Shown in pieces: positions 26,815 through 34,304 of a DNA stretch of 37,102 nucleotides. Source of the stretch: Flavobacteriaceae bacterium (GTDB taxonomy: Bacteria; Bacteroidota; Bacteroidia; Flavobacteriales; Flavobacteriaceae). Location: contig QXYU01000010.1 of NCBI GenBank assembly GCA_009886755.1, forward strand, positions 1 through 37,102, given 5' to 3'. A program made the translations under genes and the position numbers. Within the stretch, counting starts at the first letter, position 1. Each line of letters opens with the position of its first letter. The notes beneath the pieces are model-generated. The model was not told the DNA's origin and did not search any database. It saw only the letters and a program-made list of their open reading frames with translations.

Positions 26815-26873
26815 TACATTGAACTGACTTTAGCATTTTGGGGGATTTCAGCCTTAAAGGATAACAGTTGCAT

Positions 26874-27080
26874 ATGATACTAAAGATTGACAAAGCAGAT
26901 CCAATGGTGCGAGGCAAACTCTCCTATTTTAAAAAACTGGCCCATACCAATAGCATTCAATCAAGACAAAACTTAGTCAAAGCGGCTAAATTGTCGGGAT
27001 TTAAATCCTACCATGATTTGAGTAAAACCATTCGAACCTATTTCGACCTTAGTGTTGAAGAATTTATAAAAGGCCTTTAA
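26874..27080 (+). CDS. Small protein, possibly AraC-type HTH-like
   Basis: A 68-aa basic protein from the ATG at 26874; a TTG 6 bases upstream is also open. I do not recognise a named family. Its C-terminal half, AAKLSGFKSYHDLSKTIRTY followed by FDLSVEEFI, resembles the second helix-turn-helix of AraC/XylS regulators: the GF-xS-xxx-LS-x6-F-x-S-xxEF spacing matches the family pattern. The first HTH and the effector domain are missing. It may be a stand-alone small DNA-binding protein or a remnant. It follows the repeat-bearing control region and precedes the acyltransferase by 15 bases. Confidence 0.55.
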   Translation: MILKIDKADPMVRGKLSYFKKLAHTNSIQSRQNLVKAAKLSGFKSYHDLSKTIRTYFDLSVEEFIKGL

Positions 27081-27095
27081 GCTTTTCTTTTACTA

Positions 27096-27638
27096 TTGAT
27101 TTCTAGATTCATTTTCACGAAAATATTCAAATGGCAACTAGAAGGGCAATTTCCTTCTGAATCCAAAATGGTTATTGCGGTGGCTCCCCATACCCATTGG
27201 ATGGACTTTATTCTTGCTGTACTGGTGCGTCATTTTCTTAAAGAACCTATCCATTTTTTGGGCAAAAAAGAATTGTTTAATCCATTGACCAATAAATTAT
27301 TTCGGGCTTTGGGAGGAATGCCTGTTGATCGATCAGCAAAAAATAATACAGTAGCACAAGCCGTTGCTTATTTTGAACAAAAAAAAGTATTTCGTTTGGC
27401 TCTAGCTCCAGAGGGTACTCGAAAAAAAGTTAAAGAATTTAAATCGGGGTTTTATCATATCGCCCACAATGCTCAGGTGCCCATTTTTCCAGTAGCTTTT
27501 GACTTCGAAAATAAGAAAATGATCTTTCACTCCTTGTTTTATACAACGGGCAATAGGGAAAAGGACATTCTTCAAATTGAAGCAATTTTTGAGGGAGTTA
27601 AAGGAAGAATACCTAAAAATTCCTTTTTTAAAGACTGA
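27096..27638 (+). CDS. 1-acyl-sn-glycerol-3-phosphate acyltransferase family protein (PlsC-like)
   Basis: A 180-aa acyltransferase of the LPLAT superfamily, expected to move a fatty acyl chain onto lysophosphatidate or a related lipid at the inner membrane. The HX4D catalytic motif is HTHWMD (His32, Asp37) and the second motif is PEGTRKK (105-111); FLGKKELF and GGMPVDRS are also family-like. The start is TTG at 27096, because the expected N-terminus with an amphipathic helix (FIFTKIFKWQLEGQFP) begins there and the next Met (residue 25) would cut it close to the active site. It is smaller than the full PlsC family, as flavobacterial members often are. It lies 15 bases after the small HTH-like gene, probably co-transcribed. 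Confidence 0.85.
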   Translation: MISRFIFTKIFKWQLEGQFPSESKMVIAVAPHTHWMDFILAVLVRHFLKEPIHFLGKKELFNPLTNKLFRALGGMPVDRSAKNNTVAQAVAYFEQKKVFRLALAPEGTRKKVKEFKSGFYHIAHNAQVPIFPVAFDFENKKMIFHSLFYTTGNREKDILQIEAIFEGVKGRIPKNSFFKD

Positions 27639-27691
27639 TTCATAACCCTCTAGAATTTTGTATCTTACATTGCTGAAAATGAAAGAGAATT

Positions 27692-27961
27692 ATGTTGTGG
27701 CTTCACGATGTTCAGTATTTGTACGGATTTCTATTTTGGGTAATTGCATTTTTGATTCTTAAAAAGGTTTGGCACAAGCCTTTTGTTCGAATGGTTTATG
27801 GCTATTCGGTATCTGCCTTTAATGTTGTTGCTGTATTCTTTTTCACCCTGATGTCGATTACTGGCAACATGACCGCACTGGATGCATTCTCGTTTGGTTT
27901 TTTGCATGCGATGGTTGCATTTGTAATGCTTACACTGGTGCGGTTGAGTAAAAAAGTATAG
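27692..27961 (+). CDS. Small membrane protein, function unknown
   Basis: An 89-aa hydrophobic protein with three likely membrane segments (about 9-25, 36-58 and 64-83) and a short basic C-terminus (RLSKKV). I do not recognise the family. It begins with ATG at 27692, 53 bases after the acyltransferase. The gap contains TTTTGTATCTTAC, a partial promoter-like string. Codon use looks like the neighbours, and the high hydrophobicity and clean frame argue that it is real. Confidence 0.6.
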   Translation: MLWLHDVQYLYGFLFWVIAFLILKKVWHKPFVRMVYGYSVSAFNVVAVFFFTLMSITGNMTALDAFSFGFLHAMVAFVMLTLVRLSKKV

Positions 27962-28029
27962 TTCACCTAAAAAACCAAAGATTATACTACTTAAAATATT
28001 CCTTGTACCTTTAAAATATAAAAGCTTGT

Positions 28030-28767
28030 ATGAAAAGGAATATAATCCCTTTGCTGTGCTTGTTGTTACTATCCTGTAGCGATAATAATGATGACTCGGT
28101 TATGAATACTCTCCCTACCGATTCCTTTGAAAATTCAGGAAACCTATATTTTGAATCTGGAATTTGTGTATGTCCCAATGCTGTTGTGGGGGATCAAGAT
28201 AAAATAGAGGGGACTATTTATACTGCGGTGGATAACAATACAATCAAAGCGCAATTGGATAGGGGAAACATTAATTTATGCACCACATTGGTGACCAATA
28301 TGTCTGGAACGGCCAATCCATTGGCAAACTTTTTTGATAACAACGCTTTTAATGCCAATATTGGCTTTTGGGATGTTTCCAATGTAACCAATATGGATGG
28401 GATGTTTTTCAACGCCACGGATTTCAATCAAAACATAAGTCAGTGGGATGTGTCTAAGGTGGACAATATGGGAAGCTTATTTAAAAATGCTTCTTCATTC
28501 GATCAGGACATAAGCAAATGGAATACGGGGAATGTAACAAAAATGCTAGATCTTTTTGCTCTAGCTTCGAAATTCAATCAGGATATTAGTGGCTGGAATA
28601 CTGCCCAAGCAACTAGCATGGATGGAATGTTTCGGGAAGCACAATTATTCAATCAGGACTTATCTGGCTGGTGCGTGCAAAACATTAGCTCTTTGCCCGA
28701 TAACTTTGCATCTGCTTCAGGACTTAGTGAATCGAATTACCCAGTATGGGGTAATTGTCCTGGCTGA
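28030..28767 (+). CDS. BspA-family (DUF285) repeat lipoprotein
   Basis: A 245-aa surface lipoprotein: lipobox LLLSC with Cys16, an acidic Asn/Asp linker (SDNNDDS), then five tandem 25-residue units starting at Phe107 of the type FNxxIxxWDVSNVTNMxxMFxxAxx (107-131, 132-156, 157-181, 182-206, 207-231). These are the BspA/DUF285 leucine-rich-like repeats seen in Bacteroidota and Mycoplasma surface proteins and usually linked to adhesion. The linker, SDNNDDS, after the Cys is the sort of acidic stretch that serves as a surface-export signal for Bacteroidota lipoproteins. The last unit has a Cys (GWCVQN), paired perhaps with the final WGNC. Compared with typical family members it is short. Confidence 0.88.
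   Translation: MKRNIIPLLCLLLLSCSDNNDDSVMNTLPTDSFENSGNLYFESGICVCPNAVVGDQDKIEGTIYTAVDNNTIKAQLDRGNINLCTTLVTNMSGTANPLANFFDNNAFNANIGFWDVSNVTNMDGMFFNATDFNQNISQWDVSKVDNMGSLFKNASSFDQDISKWNTGNVTKMLDLFALASKFNQDISGWNTAQATSMDGMFREAQLFNQDLSGWCVQNISSLPDNFASASGLSESNYPVWGNCPG
28348..28722 (+). repeat. Five tandem 75-bp coding units of the BspA-like gene
   Basis: Each unit encodes one 25-residue DUF285 repeat with no insertion or deletion between units. At DNA level the units have diverged, with the most similar stretch being TTCAATCAGGA at the starts of units 4 and 5. The exact phasing would allow unit number to change by recombination. Confidence 0.7.
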
Positions 28768-28851
28768 TCACATGAGATTTGACATGCTTTTGAGTTTGAA
28801 AGCGACTAACAGATCTCTCCAAAAATATTTCGTAGCCATCAAATGCAGCCG

Positions 28852-28859
28852 TATCTTTG
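28852..28859 (+). promoter_or_regulatory. Candidate -7 element for the HI0933-type flavoprotein
   Basis: TATCTTTG matches TAnnTTTG exactly and ends only 6 bases before the ATG at 28866, so the transcript would be leaderless or nearly so. No clean TTG lies at the -33 distance. Confidence 0.42.
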
Positions 28860-28865
28860 AATTCT

Positions 28866-30080
28866 ATGGAGAAAAAGCTTAGGGTTGCGGTTATCGGTGG
28901 GGGCGCAGCCGGTTTTTTTGCAGCGCTATCTGTGGCCGAACACCATCCCAAGGCGCACGTAATTCTTTTTGAAAAAACGAATAAATTTCTCTCTAAGGTA
29001 AAAATATCTGGTGGCGGCCGTTGCAATGTCACCCATAATTGTACCAGTATTCCTGATTTAATTCAAGCCTATCCTAGGGGAGGACGCCAGCTGCGTAATC
29101 TCTTTTATCAATTTCAACCGAGCGATACTCGTGAATGGTTTGAATCTCGGGGAGTGCCCCTTAAAACTGAAGCAGATGGGCGAATGTTCCCCCAAAGTGA
29201 TAGCTCTCAAAGCATTATTGATTGTTTGGAAAATGCCTGTAATCTAGCCAATGTTGAGCGGAGGCCTAACGCAGCCGTAGAAAAACTTATTGTAGAAGAA
29301 AACCAATGGTCACTGCAACTCAAAGACGATACGGTGAAATTCGATCGGGTGATTGTTACCACAGGGGGAACCCCAAAAGCAAAGGGATTTGAATGGCTAA
29401 CTGCTTTGGGACATCGTATCGAATCACCCGTTCCTTCGCTTTTTACCTTTAATATGCCTACAGAATCAATCAGGTCTCTTATGGGTTTGGTTGCTCCTCA
29501 CGCGACAGTTCAAATCATCGACACGAAGATTAAGACAGAAGGTCCTCTGCTGATAACCCATTGGGGAATGAGTGGTCCAGCAGTGCTCAAAGCGTCAGCC
29601 TTTGGTGCAAGAATCTTAGCAGAGCGCAAGTATCATTTTTCTATTCGAATTCAATGGCTCTCAATGGATATCCCTGACATTTTTGATGCTGTCGAGCAAG
29701 TATCAAAACAATTTCCCCATCAGAAAATCACCAAGCGACAGCCCTTTGATCTTCCCAGTCGACTATGGCTTTATTTTATCGAAAAATTGAATCTTCCAGA
29801 GGATCGGAAGTGGAATGAATTGGGACAAAAAAACAGGAACCGATTGGTTGAGCTTTTGACCAACGATATTTATGAGGTTGCGGGTAAAACGACTTTTAAA
29901 GAAGAATTCGTTACCTGTGGCGGTGTTTCCTTAGAAGCGATCAATCTAAAAACAATGGAAAGCAAAAAACATCCCGGTCTTTATTTTGCGGGAGAGGTTT
30001 TGGATATTGATGCCATTACGGGAGGCTATAATTTTCAAGCGGCATGGAGTGGAGGTTTTGTAGCGGGAAAACTTGAGTAA
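28866..30080 (+). CDS. HI0933/YhiN-type NAD(P)/FAD-dependent oxidoreductase
   Basis: A 404-aa cytoplasmic flavoprotein. The FAD-binding dinucleotide motif is AVIGGGAAGFFAA (8-20), the family signature KISGGGRCNVTH follows at about 45-56, a TTGGTPKAKG stretch (about 164-173) marks the second half and the C-terminus has AGEVLDIDAITGGYNFQAAW (about 377-396). The family is widespread and its reaction is mostly unknown; some members (BaiN) reduce steroid-like bile acid intermediates, which cannot be assumed here. The start is the ATG at 28866; a TTG 9 bases upstream overlaps the -7 box. It converges on mnmE across 14 bases. Confidence 0.92.
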   Translation: MEKKLRVAVIGGGAAGFFAALSVAEHHPKAHVILFEKTNKFLSKVKISGGGRCNVTHNCTSIPDLIQAYPRGGRQLRNLFYQFQPSDTREWFESRGVPLKTEADGRMFPQSDSSQSIIDCLENACNLANVERRPNAAVEKLIVEENQWSLQLKDDTVKFDRVIVTTGGTPKAKGFEWLTALGHRIESPVPSLFTFNMPTESIRSLMGLVAPHATVQIIDTKIKTEGPLLITHWGMSGPAVLKASAFGARILAERKYHFSIRIQWLSMDIPDIFDAVEQVSKQFPHQKITKRQPFDLPSRLWLYFIEKLNLPEDRKWNELGQKNRNRLVELLTNDIYEVAGKTTFKEEFVTCGGVSLEAINLKTMESKKHPGLYFAGEVLDIDAITGGYNFQAAWSGGFVAGKLE

Positions 30081-30094
30081 GAGAATTGAATATT

Positions 30095-31462
30095 TTATTT
30101 CCCAATACAAAATTTAGAAAAAATATTTCCAAGGAGGTCTTCGGTATTTACTTCTCCTGTTATAGCTCCTAAGGCATCAAGTGCGACATTAAGATCAATG
30201 CTTAATAAGTCTGAGGGGATATCATTAACCATTCCTGTTTTGATGGCGTCCAGGGATTCCAGTGTATTCTGGATTGCGGTGTAGTGCCGCATATTACTGA
30301 CTATAATATCGGATTGGGAAAAATTTTGTTGTTGAAGCTCAATAAGCAATTTTTTTAGCCTGTCAAGAGTGTTTTCTTGCTTGGTGGAAAGGGCTAGATG
30401 TAGATGCTTTTTAAAAGTAGGAGGGTGTTCTTCGTCAGAGGTTAATAAATCAATTTTGTTTTGAATCAAAATAACCTGTCCATCCCCTTTAAGGTTTTCG
30501 ATCTCTTTTTCAAGATTTAAGTCTGCATCCGTAGCATCGTAAACATAGAGGATTATTTGAGCCATAGCCATTTTTTCTAAGGCTTTTTGGACTCCAATAG
30601 CTTCAATAGAATCTGTGGTGTTTCGTAAACCTGCCGTATCAATGAATCGAAAACTATACCCTTCTAGGGTTAGGGTATCCTCAATACTGTCACGAGTGGT
30701 TCCTGCAATGTCAGAAACAATGGCGCGTTCTTCGTTCAAAAGAGCATTGAGTAAGGAAGATTTGCCAGCATTCGGCTTTCCTACGATAGCAATCGGAATT
30801 CCCTTTTTTATGACACTTCCTTGGGTAAAGGAATCGGCTAGTTTCTTGAGCTTATTTTCTAGGGTATGGAGTAGTTTGGAGAGTTCTTTACGGTCGGCAA
30901 AGGCAACATCTTCTTCTGAAAAATCGAGTTCTAAAGCAATCAAGGAAGCGAAATCTAACAGTTGCTGGCGTAGCTCTTGAATTTCTTGGGAATAACCACC
31001 TCGCATTTGCTGTAGGGCTAGACGATGGGCACCTTCAGATTCTGCTGCTATCAAATCCGAAACGGCTTCGGCCTGACTCAAATCCATCTTTTGATTCAAA
31101 TAGGCCCGAAGAGTAAACGCTCCCGGTTGTGCTGCTTGCGCTCCCTTTTGAATACATAGTTCCATAATCCGTTGTAGAATAAACGGGGAGCCGTGACAAG
31201 AAATTTCTACAACAGTTTCACCCGTGTAGGAACGAGGGGCTATGAAAGGAGTAACAAGTACTTCATCGATGATCTGTCCATTGTCATGAAAGATGCCCAG
31301 GGTGGTTTGATGCGAGGCAATGGAAGTCAGTAGGATTCCATTTTTAGCTTTAAAGTGCAAACTTACGATCTCAAGAGCTTGCGACCCCGACAAACGCAAT
31401 ATCCCAATGGCGCCAGCACCTTGCGGAGTGGATAGTGCGATGATGGTTCCTTCGTTGAACAT
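30095..31462 (-). CDS. mnmE: tRNA uridine-5-carboxymethylaminomethyl modification GTPase MnmE
   Basis: With MnmG, MnmE makes the cmnm5 modification on the wobble uridine of certain tRNAs, using a folate-bound one-carbon unit and GTP hydrolysis. The 455-aa protein has the folate-binding N-terminal domain (1-118, with GAGAIGILRLSG), a helical domain and an inserted G domain: G1 GKPNAGKSS (228-236), the IAGTTRD switch (252-258), G3 DTAGLR (275-280) and G4 NKID. The catalytic C-terminal CIGK (452-455) is present. The ATG at 31462 is 4 bases downstream of a TAnnTTTG box read on the minus strand. Confidence 0.97.
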   Translation of the reverse strand: MFNEGTIIALSTPQGAGAIGILRLSGSQALEIVSLHFKAKNGILLTSIASHQTTLGIFHDNGQIIDEVLVTPFIAPRSYTGETVVEISCHGSPFILQRIMELCIQKGAQAAQPGAFTLRAYLNQKMDLSQAEAVSDLIAAESEGAHRLALQQMRGGYSQEIQELRQQLLDFASLIALELDFSEEDVAFADRKELSKLLHTLENKLKKLADSFTQGSVIKKGIPIAIVGKPNAGKSSLLNALLNEERAIVSDIAGTTRDSIEDTLTLEGYSFRFIDTAGLRNTTDSIEAIGVQKALEKMAMAQIILYVYDATDADLNLEKEIENLKGDGQVILIQNKIDLLTSDEEHPPTFKKHLHLALSTKQENTLDRLKKLLIELQQQNFSQSDIIVSNMRHYTAIQNTLESLDAIKTGMVNDIPSDLLSIDLNVALDALGAITGEVNTEDLLGNIFSKFCIGK

Positions 31463-31466
31463 GATG

Positions 31467-31474
31467 CAAAAATA
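31467..31474 (-). promoter_or_regulatory. Candidate -7 element for mnmE
   Basis: On the minus strand this reads TATTTTTG, ending 4 bases before the mnmE ATG. With the usual distance to the start site, transcription would begin at or next to the ATG, giving a leaderless mRNA. No -33 TTG at the right spacing was found. Confidence 0.4.
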
Positions 31475-31523
31475 GTAGTTTCCAAGGAGGACTCTTCTAT
31501 GGATTCCTTACATTTAATTTAAC

Positions 31524-31821
31524 ATAGAGAATAGACAGCTTATTGTATTGATGCATTTAGCCCAATTGTTAGACCTTTTGACAGGTGTTGGCGGCTTAAT
31601 TGTGCCCTTTGGATCGCCACGGGAAACAAATCATCAACTTTCAATTGTCCATGATTCTCTATTCCCTTATAGCCATTCCTCTCGTTTTTTTATTAGGTTT
31701 TGGCTTTTTAATTTTAATTGCTGTGGGGTTGCTCTGCTTGGTATATCCAATTGTAAATGCGTTGCGAGCTTCTTCCGGTCAAGACGCGATTTATCCCTTT
31801 AGCATCAGATTTTTGAAATAG
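31524..31821 (+). pseudogene. Broken DUF4870 (Tic20-like) membrane protein gene
   Basis: Two overlapping frames together spell a DUF4870-type protein. Frame A (from about 31524) reads ENRQLIVLMHLAQLLDLLTG then VGGLIVP, the family N-terminus. Frame B (from about 31606) reads LDRHGKQIINFQLSMILYSL and ends YPFSIRFLK, the family C-terminus. Intact members, from memory, carry about 14 more residues (an IIWLTxKD-type segment) between IVP and the D-x-HGK motif. A deletion of roughly 40 bases that is not a multiple of three would explain the missing stretch and the frame change at about 31600-31610. The initiation codon position reads ATA (31524) rather than ATG. The tail overlaps the end of the convergent GNAT-like gene by 17 bases. 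Confidence 0.65.
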
Positions 31822-32938
31822 CTTTTGTAAAAGTAGCCCTTCGTTTGTGCTGACGATACTCGTAATTGCGCCATAGCTTTTGGATGGCGGTATTTTCCAC
31901 CAATTCTGGATTGGTTTCTACGAAACGGATGCCATGCTTATTAAAAGTCTTTTGAATTTCATTAAAAATGATGGCTGTAATGCCTTTGTTCTGATAGTCA
32001 GGGCGAACACCAATGAGATAAAAAGAGGCTCTATTGTTGAAATAACGCGCTTTTAATATGTGAAAAAATCCGAAGGGGAATAGCTTGCCATTCATTCTTT
32101 TTAAGGCTCTGGAAAAAGAGGGCATGGTGATAGTAAAAGCAATCAAGTCTTCTTTAGCATCCACAACACATTTGATGAAATCTGGATGTATAAAAGGCAA
32201 ATAGCGCTCTTTGTAGTGTTCGATCTGAGAGTCTTGAATCGGTACAAAGGTTTGCAACTTGTCATAGGTCTTGGCCAACAAATCAAACATTCCATCGACA
32301 TAGGGAAGAATTTCTTTATGAGAATGAAAGTTCAAAATACGAAGCTGGTAGCGATCTGTGATCAGTTTTGAAAACCGCTTCACTTTTTCGGGCGAATCCT
32401 GAAAAGAACTAATCTTAATTTCAAACTCTATCCATTCTGCCTGTTTTGTGTAGCCTAATTTTTCAAAATGCTGGGCATAGTAGGGCGCGTTGTACCAGGT
32501 GATCATGGTGTTGAGTTCTTCAAAACCTTCAATGAGCATTCCTGCCTTATCCATATTGGAAAACCCCATAGGACCTTCCACAGCCGTCATTTGGTGCTGT
32601 TTTCCAATTTTGATGACTTGTTCCATGAGTTTTTCGGTAACCTGTAAGTCATCTACAGCATCAAACCAACCAAAACGGACTTTGTTTTTTTTGAGTTCTT
32701 TAACTTCAATCCAATTGATAAAAGCCGCAATTCTTCCTACAATTTGTCCTTCTTTGTAGGCTAGAAAATAGTGGGCGATGGCGTTTTGGAAAACAGGATT
32801 GACCTCCTTATCGAGCATTTCTAAATCTTCTTTGATGATGGGAGGAACCCAATAGGGGTTATCCCTATAGAGTTGGAATGGAAATTTGACAAAGGCTTTT
32901 AGCCCGATGCGACTTTCTATTTTTCGAATCTCAATCAT
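31805..32938 (-). CDS. GNAT-fold N-acetyltransferase-like protein
   Basis: A 377-aa cytoplasmic protein. The first half (IVGRIAAFINW, about 66-76) and the C-terminal third (FYLIGVRPDYQNKGITAIIF, about 307-326, with a Q-x-x-G-x-x-A/I coenzyme-A-type loop) resemble two GNAT domains. Close relatives exist across Bacteroidota; I recall some being labelled GTP cyclohydrolase, which the motifs do not support. The acceptor is unknown. Its ATG overlaps the stop of the upstream transporter-like gene by 4 bases (32935-32938), so the two are translationally coupled. Its 3' end overlaps the DUF4870 remnant on the other strand. Confidence 0.7.
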   Translation of the reverse strand: MIEIRKIESRIGLKAFVKFPFQLYRDNPYWVPPIIKEDLEMLDKEVNPVFQNAIAHYFLAYKEGQIVGRIAAFINWIEVKELKKNKVRFGWFDAVDDLQVTEKLMEQVIKIGKQHQMTAVEGPMGFSNMDKAGMLIEGFEELNTMITWYNAPYYAQHFEKLGYTKQAEWIEFEIKISSFQDSPEKVKRFSKLITDRYQLRILNFHSHKEILPYVDGMFDLLAKTYDKLQTFVPIQDSQIEHYKERYLPFIHPDFIKCVVDAKEDLIAFTITMPSFSRALKRMNGKLFPFGFFHILKARYFNNRASFYLIGVRPDYQNKGITAIIFNEIQKTFNKHGIRFVETNPELVENTAIQKLWRNYEYRQHKRRATFTKAISKI

Positions 32939-33987
32939 GATTGATTTTTACGAGCACGGCGGTTTCTCTTTTTTTCTTTTTTCCCTAGCTTTTTAGCTGT
33001 TTTTTTGAGTTTTTTTTCTTCTTTTTTAAGCGTCTTTGCTTCGCGTTCTGCTGCGGAGGTAAACTCTTTGTGGAAATCCAGTCGGTACGATACCCCAGCA
33101 TTGACAAACACACTGTTAGGACTGTTTTTGGTATTGGTTCCCAGAGTAGCCTCTAGTTGTAAATCGTCAAATAAGAGATAGGCAGCTCCTAATCGAAAAA
33201 TAGAATCTGTATAAATGGTGCTACTGATGCCTTGGTTTTCGATATAAACAGACCAAAGGGGGTGAAAAGTGTGGGTGAGGGTAAGAATATATCCTATTTC
33301 GGGATAATCACTCAGAATACGTGAATACGAAAAGTTGGTGACAAAAACCCAACGTTCAAAAAAATGGGATTGAGTAGCAATCATCCCCCGAAGGGTTACT
33401 AGAGGTTCTTCGTAGACTGGTTGAAGAATGTTCTGATAAAAAATAGGGCGATAAAGCGTAGCAAATACATTTCCGTAAGGATAAGGATTTAGGCTGCTGG
33501 GGATAACATTGGCTCCAAAGGTAACAGAGATGGCAGGAAATAAGTCTCGAATCCGAAACCGATTATTGGCCTTATAGCTATATAAATTAGGTTCCTCTTC
33601 TATTCGAAAGGGGTCATAGACCAAATATTTTAAGCCCAAAAAATTCTGTAAAAACCCCTTGCGTTCTGATTGGATCGGTTCCCCAGCCATTCTATTCTGT
33701 AAAACATCCCAAAGAAAAGCTCCCTCGTAAGTAAGCTCTAGCTGTTCTTTGAGAAATCCCCATCGCAATGACAAAAAACCAACGGTTCCATTCACACTGG
33801 ATTGGTTGTAACCATTGTGTGTATAGTTTCGTAAGGCAGCCCCGGCTTCTACTTGAACCACGCGTTTGCCAACAGCAAAAGCACCTATAGACATGCCCGG
33901 GCGGTTTGAATTGATCTGGTCAGTATATTGGGCAGACAAAGGGGCGAAAAAAACTACAAACAGCAAGAAAAACCACTGTTGCCTCAT
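32935..33987 (-). CDS. Outer-membrane transporter-like beta-barrel protein (Phenol_MetA_deg-like) with Lys-rich tail
   Basis: A 350-aa exported protein from the ATG at 33987. The open frame runs 28 codons further, but MRQQWFFLLFVVFFAPLSAQ is an obvious signal peptide (about 1-19). YTDQINSNRPGMSIGAFAVG (20-39) and a run of alternating beta strands match the family annotated as transporter or MetA-pathway-like. The ligand is unknown. The last 45 residues or so are extremely basic (KTLKKEEKKLKKTAKKLGKK and more), unusual for a barrel and lying after the final strand, so on the periplasmic side or surface. It is the first gene of a coupled pair with the GNAT-like gene. Confidence 0.7.
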   Translation of the reverse strand: MRQQWFFLLFVVFFAPLSAQYTDQINSNRPGMSIGAFAVGKRVVQVEAGAALRNYTHNGYNQSSVNGTVGFLSLRWGFLKEQLELTYEGAFLWDVLQNRMAGEPIQSERKGFLQNFLGLKYLVYDPFRIEEEPNLYSYKANNRFRIRDLFPAISVTFGANVIPSSLNPYPYGNVFATLYRPIFYQNILQPVYEEPLVTLRGMIATQSHFFERWVFVTNFSYSRILSDYPEIGYILTLTHTFHPLWSVYIENQGISSTIYTDSIFRLGAAYLLFDDLQLEATLGTNTKNSPNSVFVNAGVSYRLDFHKEFTSAAEREAKTLKKEEKKLKKTAKKLGKKEKKRNRRARKNQS

Positions 33988-34078
33988 GGGTGTCAATTTT
34001 GATGCAATATAGCGTGAATTTGTGAATCGAATTCGTTTAAAGTGCCTCGGAAAACCCAAACATCTTAACAACTTTCCC

Positions 34079-34086
34079 TACATTTG
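34079..34086 (+). promoter_or_regulatory. Candidate -7 element for DUF4834-yfhO-flippase
   Basis: TACATTTG matches TAnnTTTG exactly and ends 23 bases before the GTG start of the DUF4834 gene. No TTG is found at the expected -33 spacing. Confidence 0.42.
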
Positions 34087-34109
34087 AAAAGCCTTATAAG
34101 CTTTTATCA

Positions 34110-34304
34110 GTGATCAAATTTCTTGTCTTTTTGTTTTTGGGAATCTATCTTCTTCGTTCCATCCTTAGGGGAGTGATTCACTATTTTGTTAAAAATATTT
34201 TGCAACAACAGTCACAGCCTTCTCAGGAGCAGACTTCCAAGAAAAAACAACGGCCAGACTCTAAAAATGTAGGGGAATACATCGACTATGAAGAAATTGA
34301 TTGA
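34110..34304 (+). CDS. DUF4834 family small membrane protein
   Basis: A 64-aa protein with one N-terminal membrane segment (about 2-25) and a short charged tail ending VGEYIDYEEID, the typical DUF4834 C-terminus in flavobacteria. Function is unknown. The start is GTG at 34110: the membrane segment begins there and no ATG is available. It overlaps the start of the YfhO gene by 17 bases, which strongly suggests coupled translation. Confidence 0.78.
   Translation: MIKFLVFLFLGIYLLRSILRGVIHYFVKNILQQQSQPSQEQTSKKKQRPDSKNVGEYIDYEEID

Larger units (their letters stand above)
26481..26873. promoter_or_regulatory. 393-base AT-rich noncoding region with repeated sites
   Basis: The gap between the divergent recombinase-like gene and the small HTH-like gene is unusually long for this window. 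It holds no supported gene. It contains a perfect palindrome (26581-26604), a 14-base direct repeat (26582-26595 and 26801-26814, one mismatch) and further TGACAC copies at 26514-26519 and 26711-26716. The A/T-rich runs and the repeats suggest a control region. No clear TTTG-spacer-TAnnTTTG promoter was found on either strand. Confidence 0.4.

Noticed and set aside
27650-27680. TTTTGTATCTTACATTGC as a promoter for the small membrane protein
   Set aside because: It departs from TAnnTTTG at the key TTTG bases and has no partner element.
25266-28767. Prophage or integrative element carrying the recombinase-like gene
   Set aside because: No phage, conjugation or restriction genes, no tRNA target and no flanking direct repeats were seen; the recombinase itself lacks its nucleophile.
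28866-30080. Naming the HI0933-type flavoprotein BaiN
   Set aside because: The bile acid activity is known only for a few members and there is no supporting context here.
31548-31802. Stand-alone 84-aa ORF in the gap after mnmE
   Set aside because: Only its first 20 residues or so look like protein; beyond the frame change it is the shadow of the DUF4870 C-terminus. Listed as a pseudogene instead.
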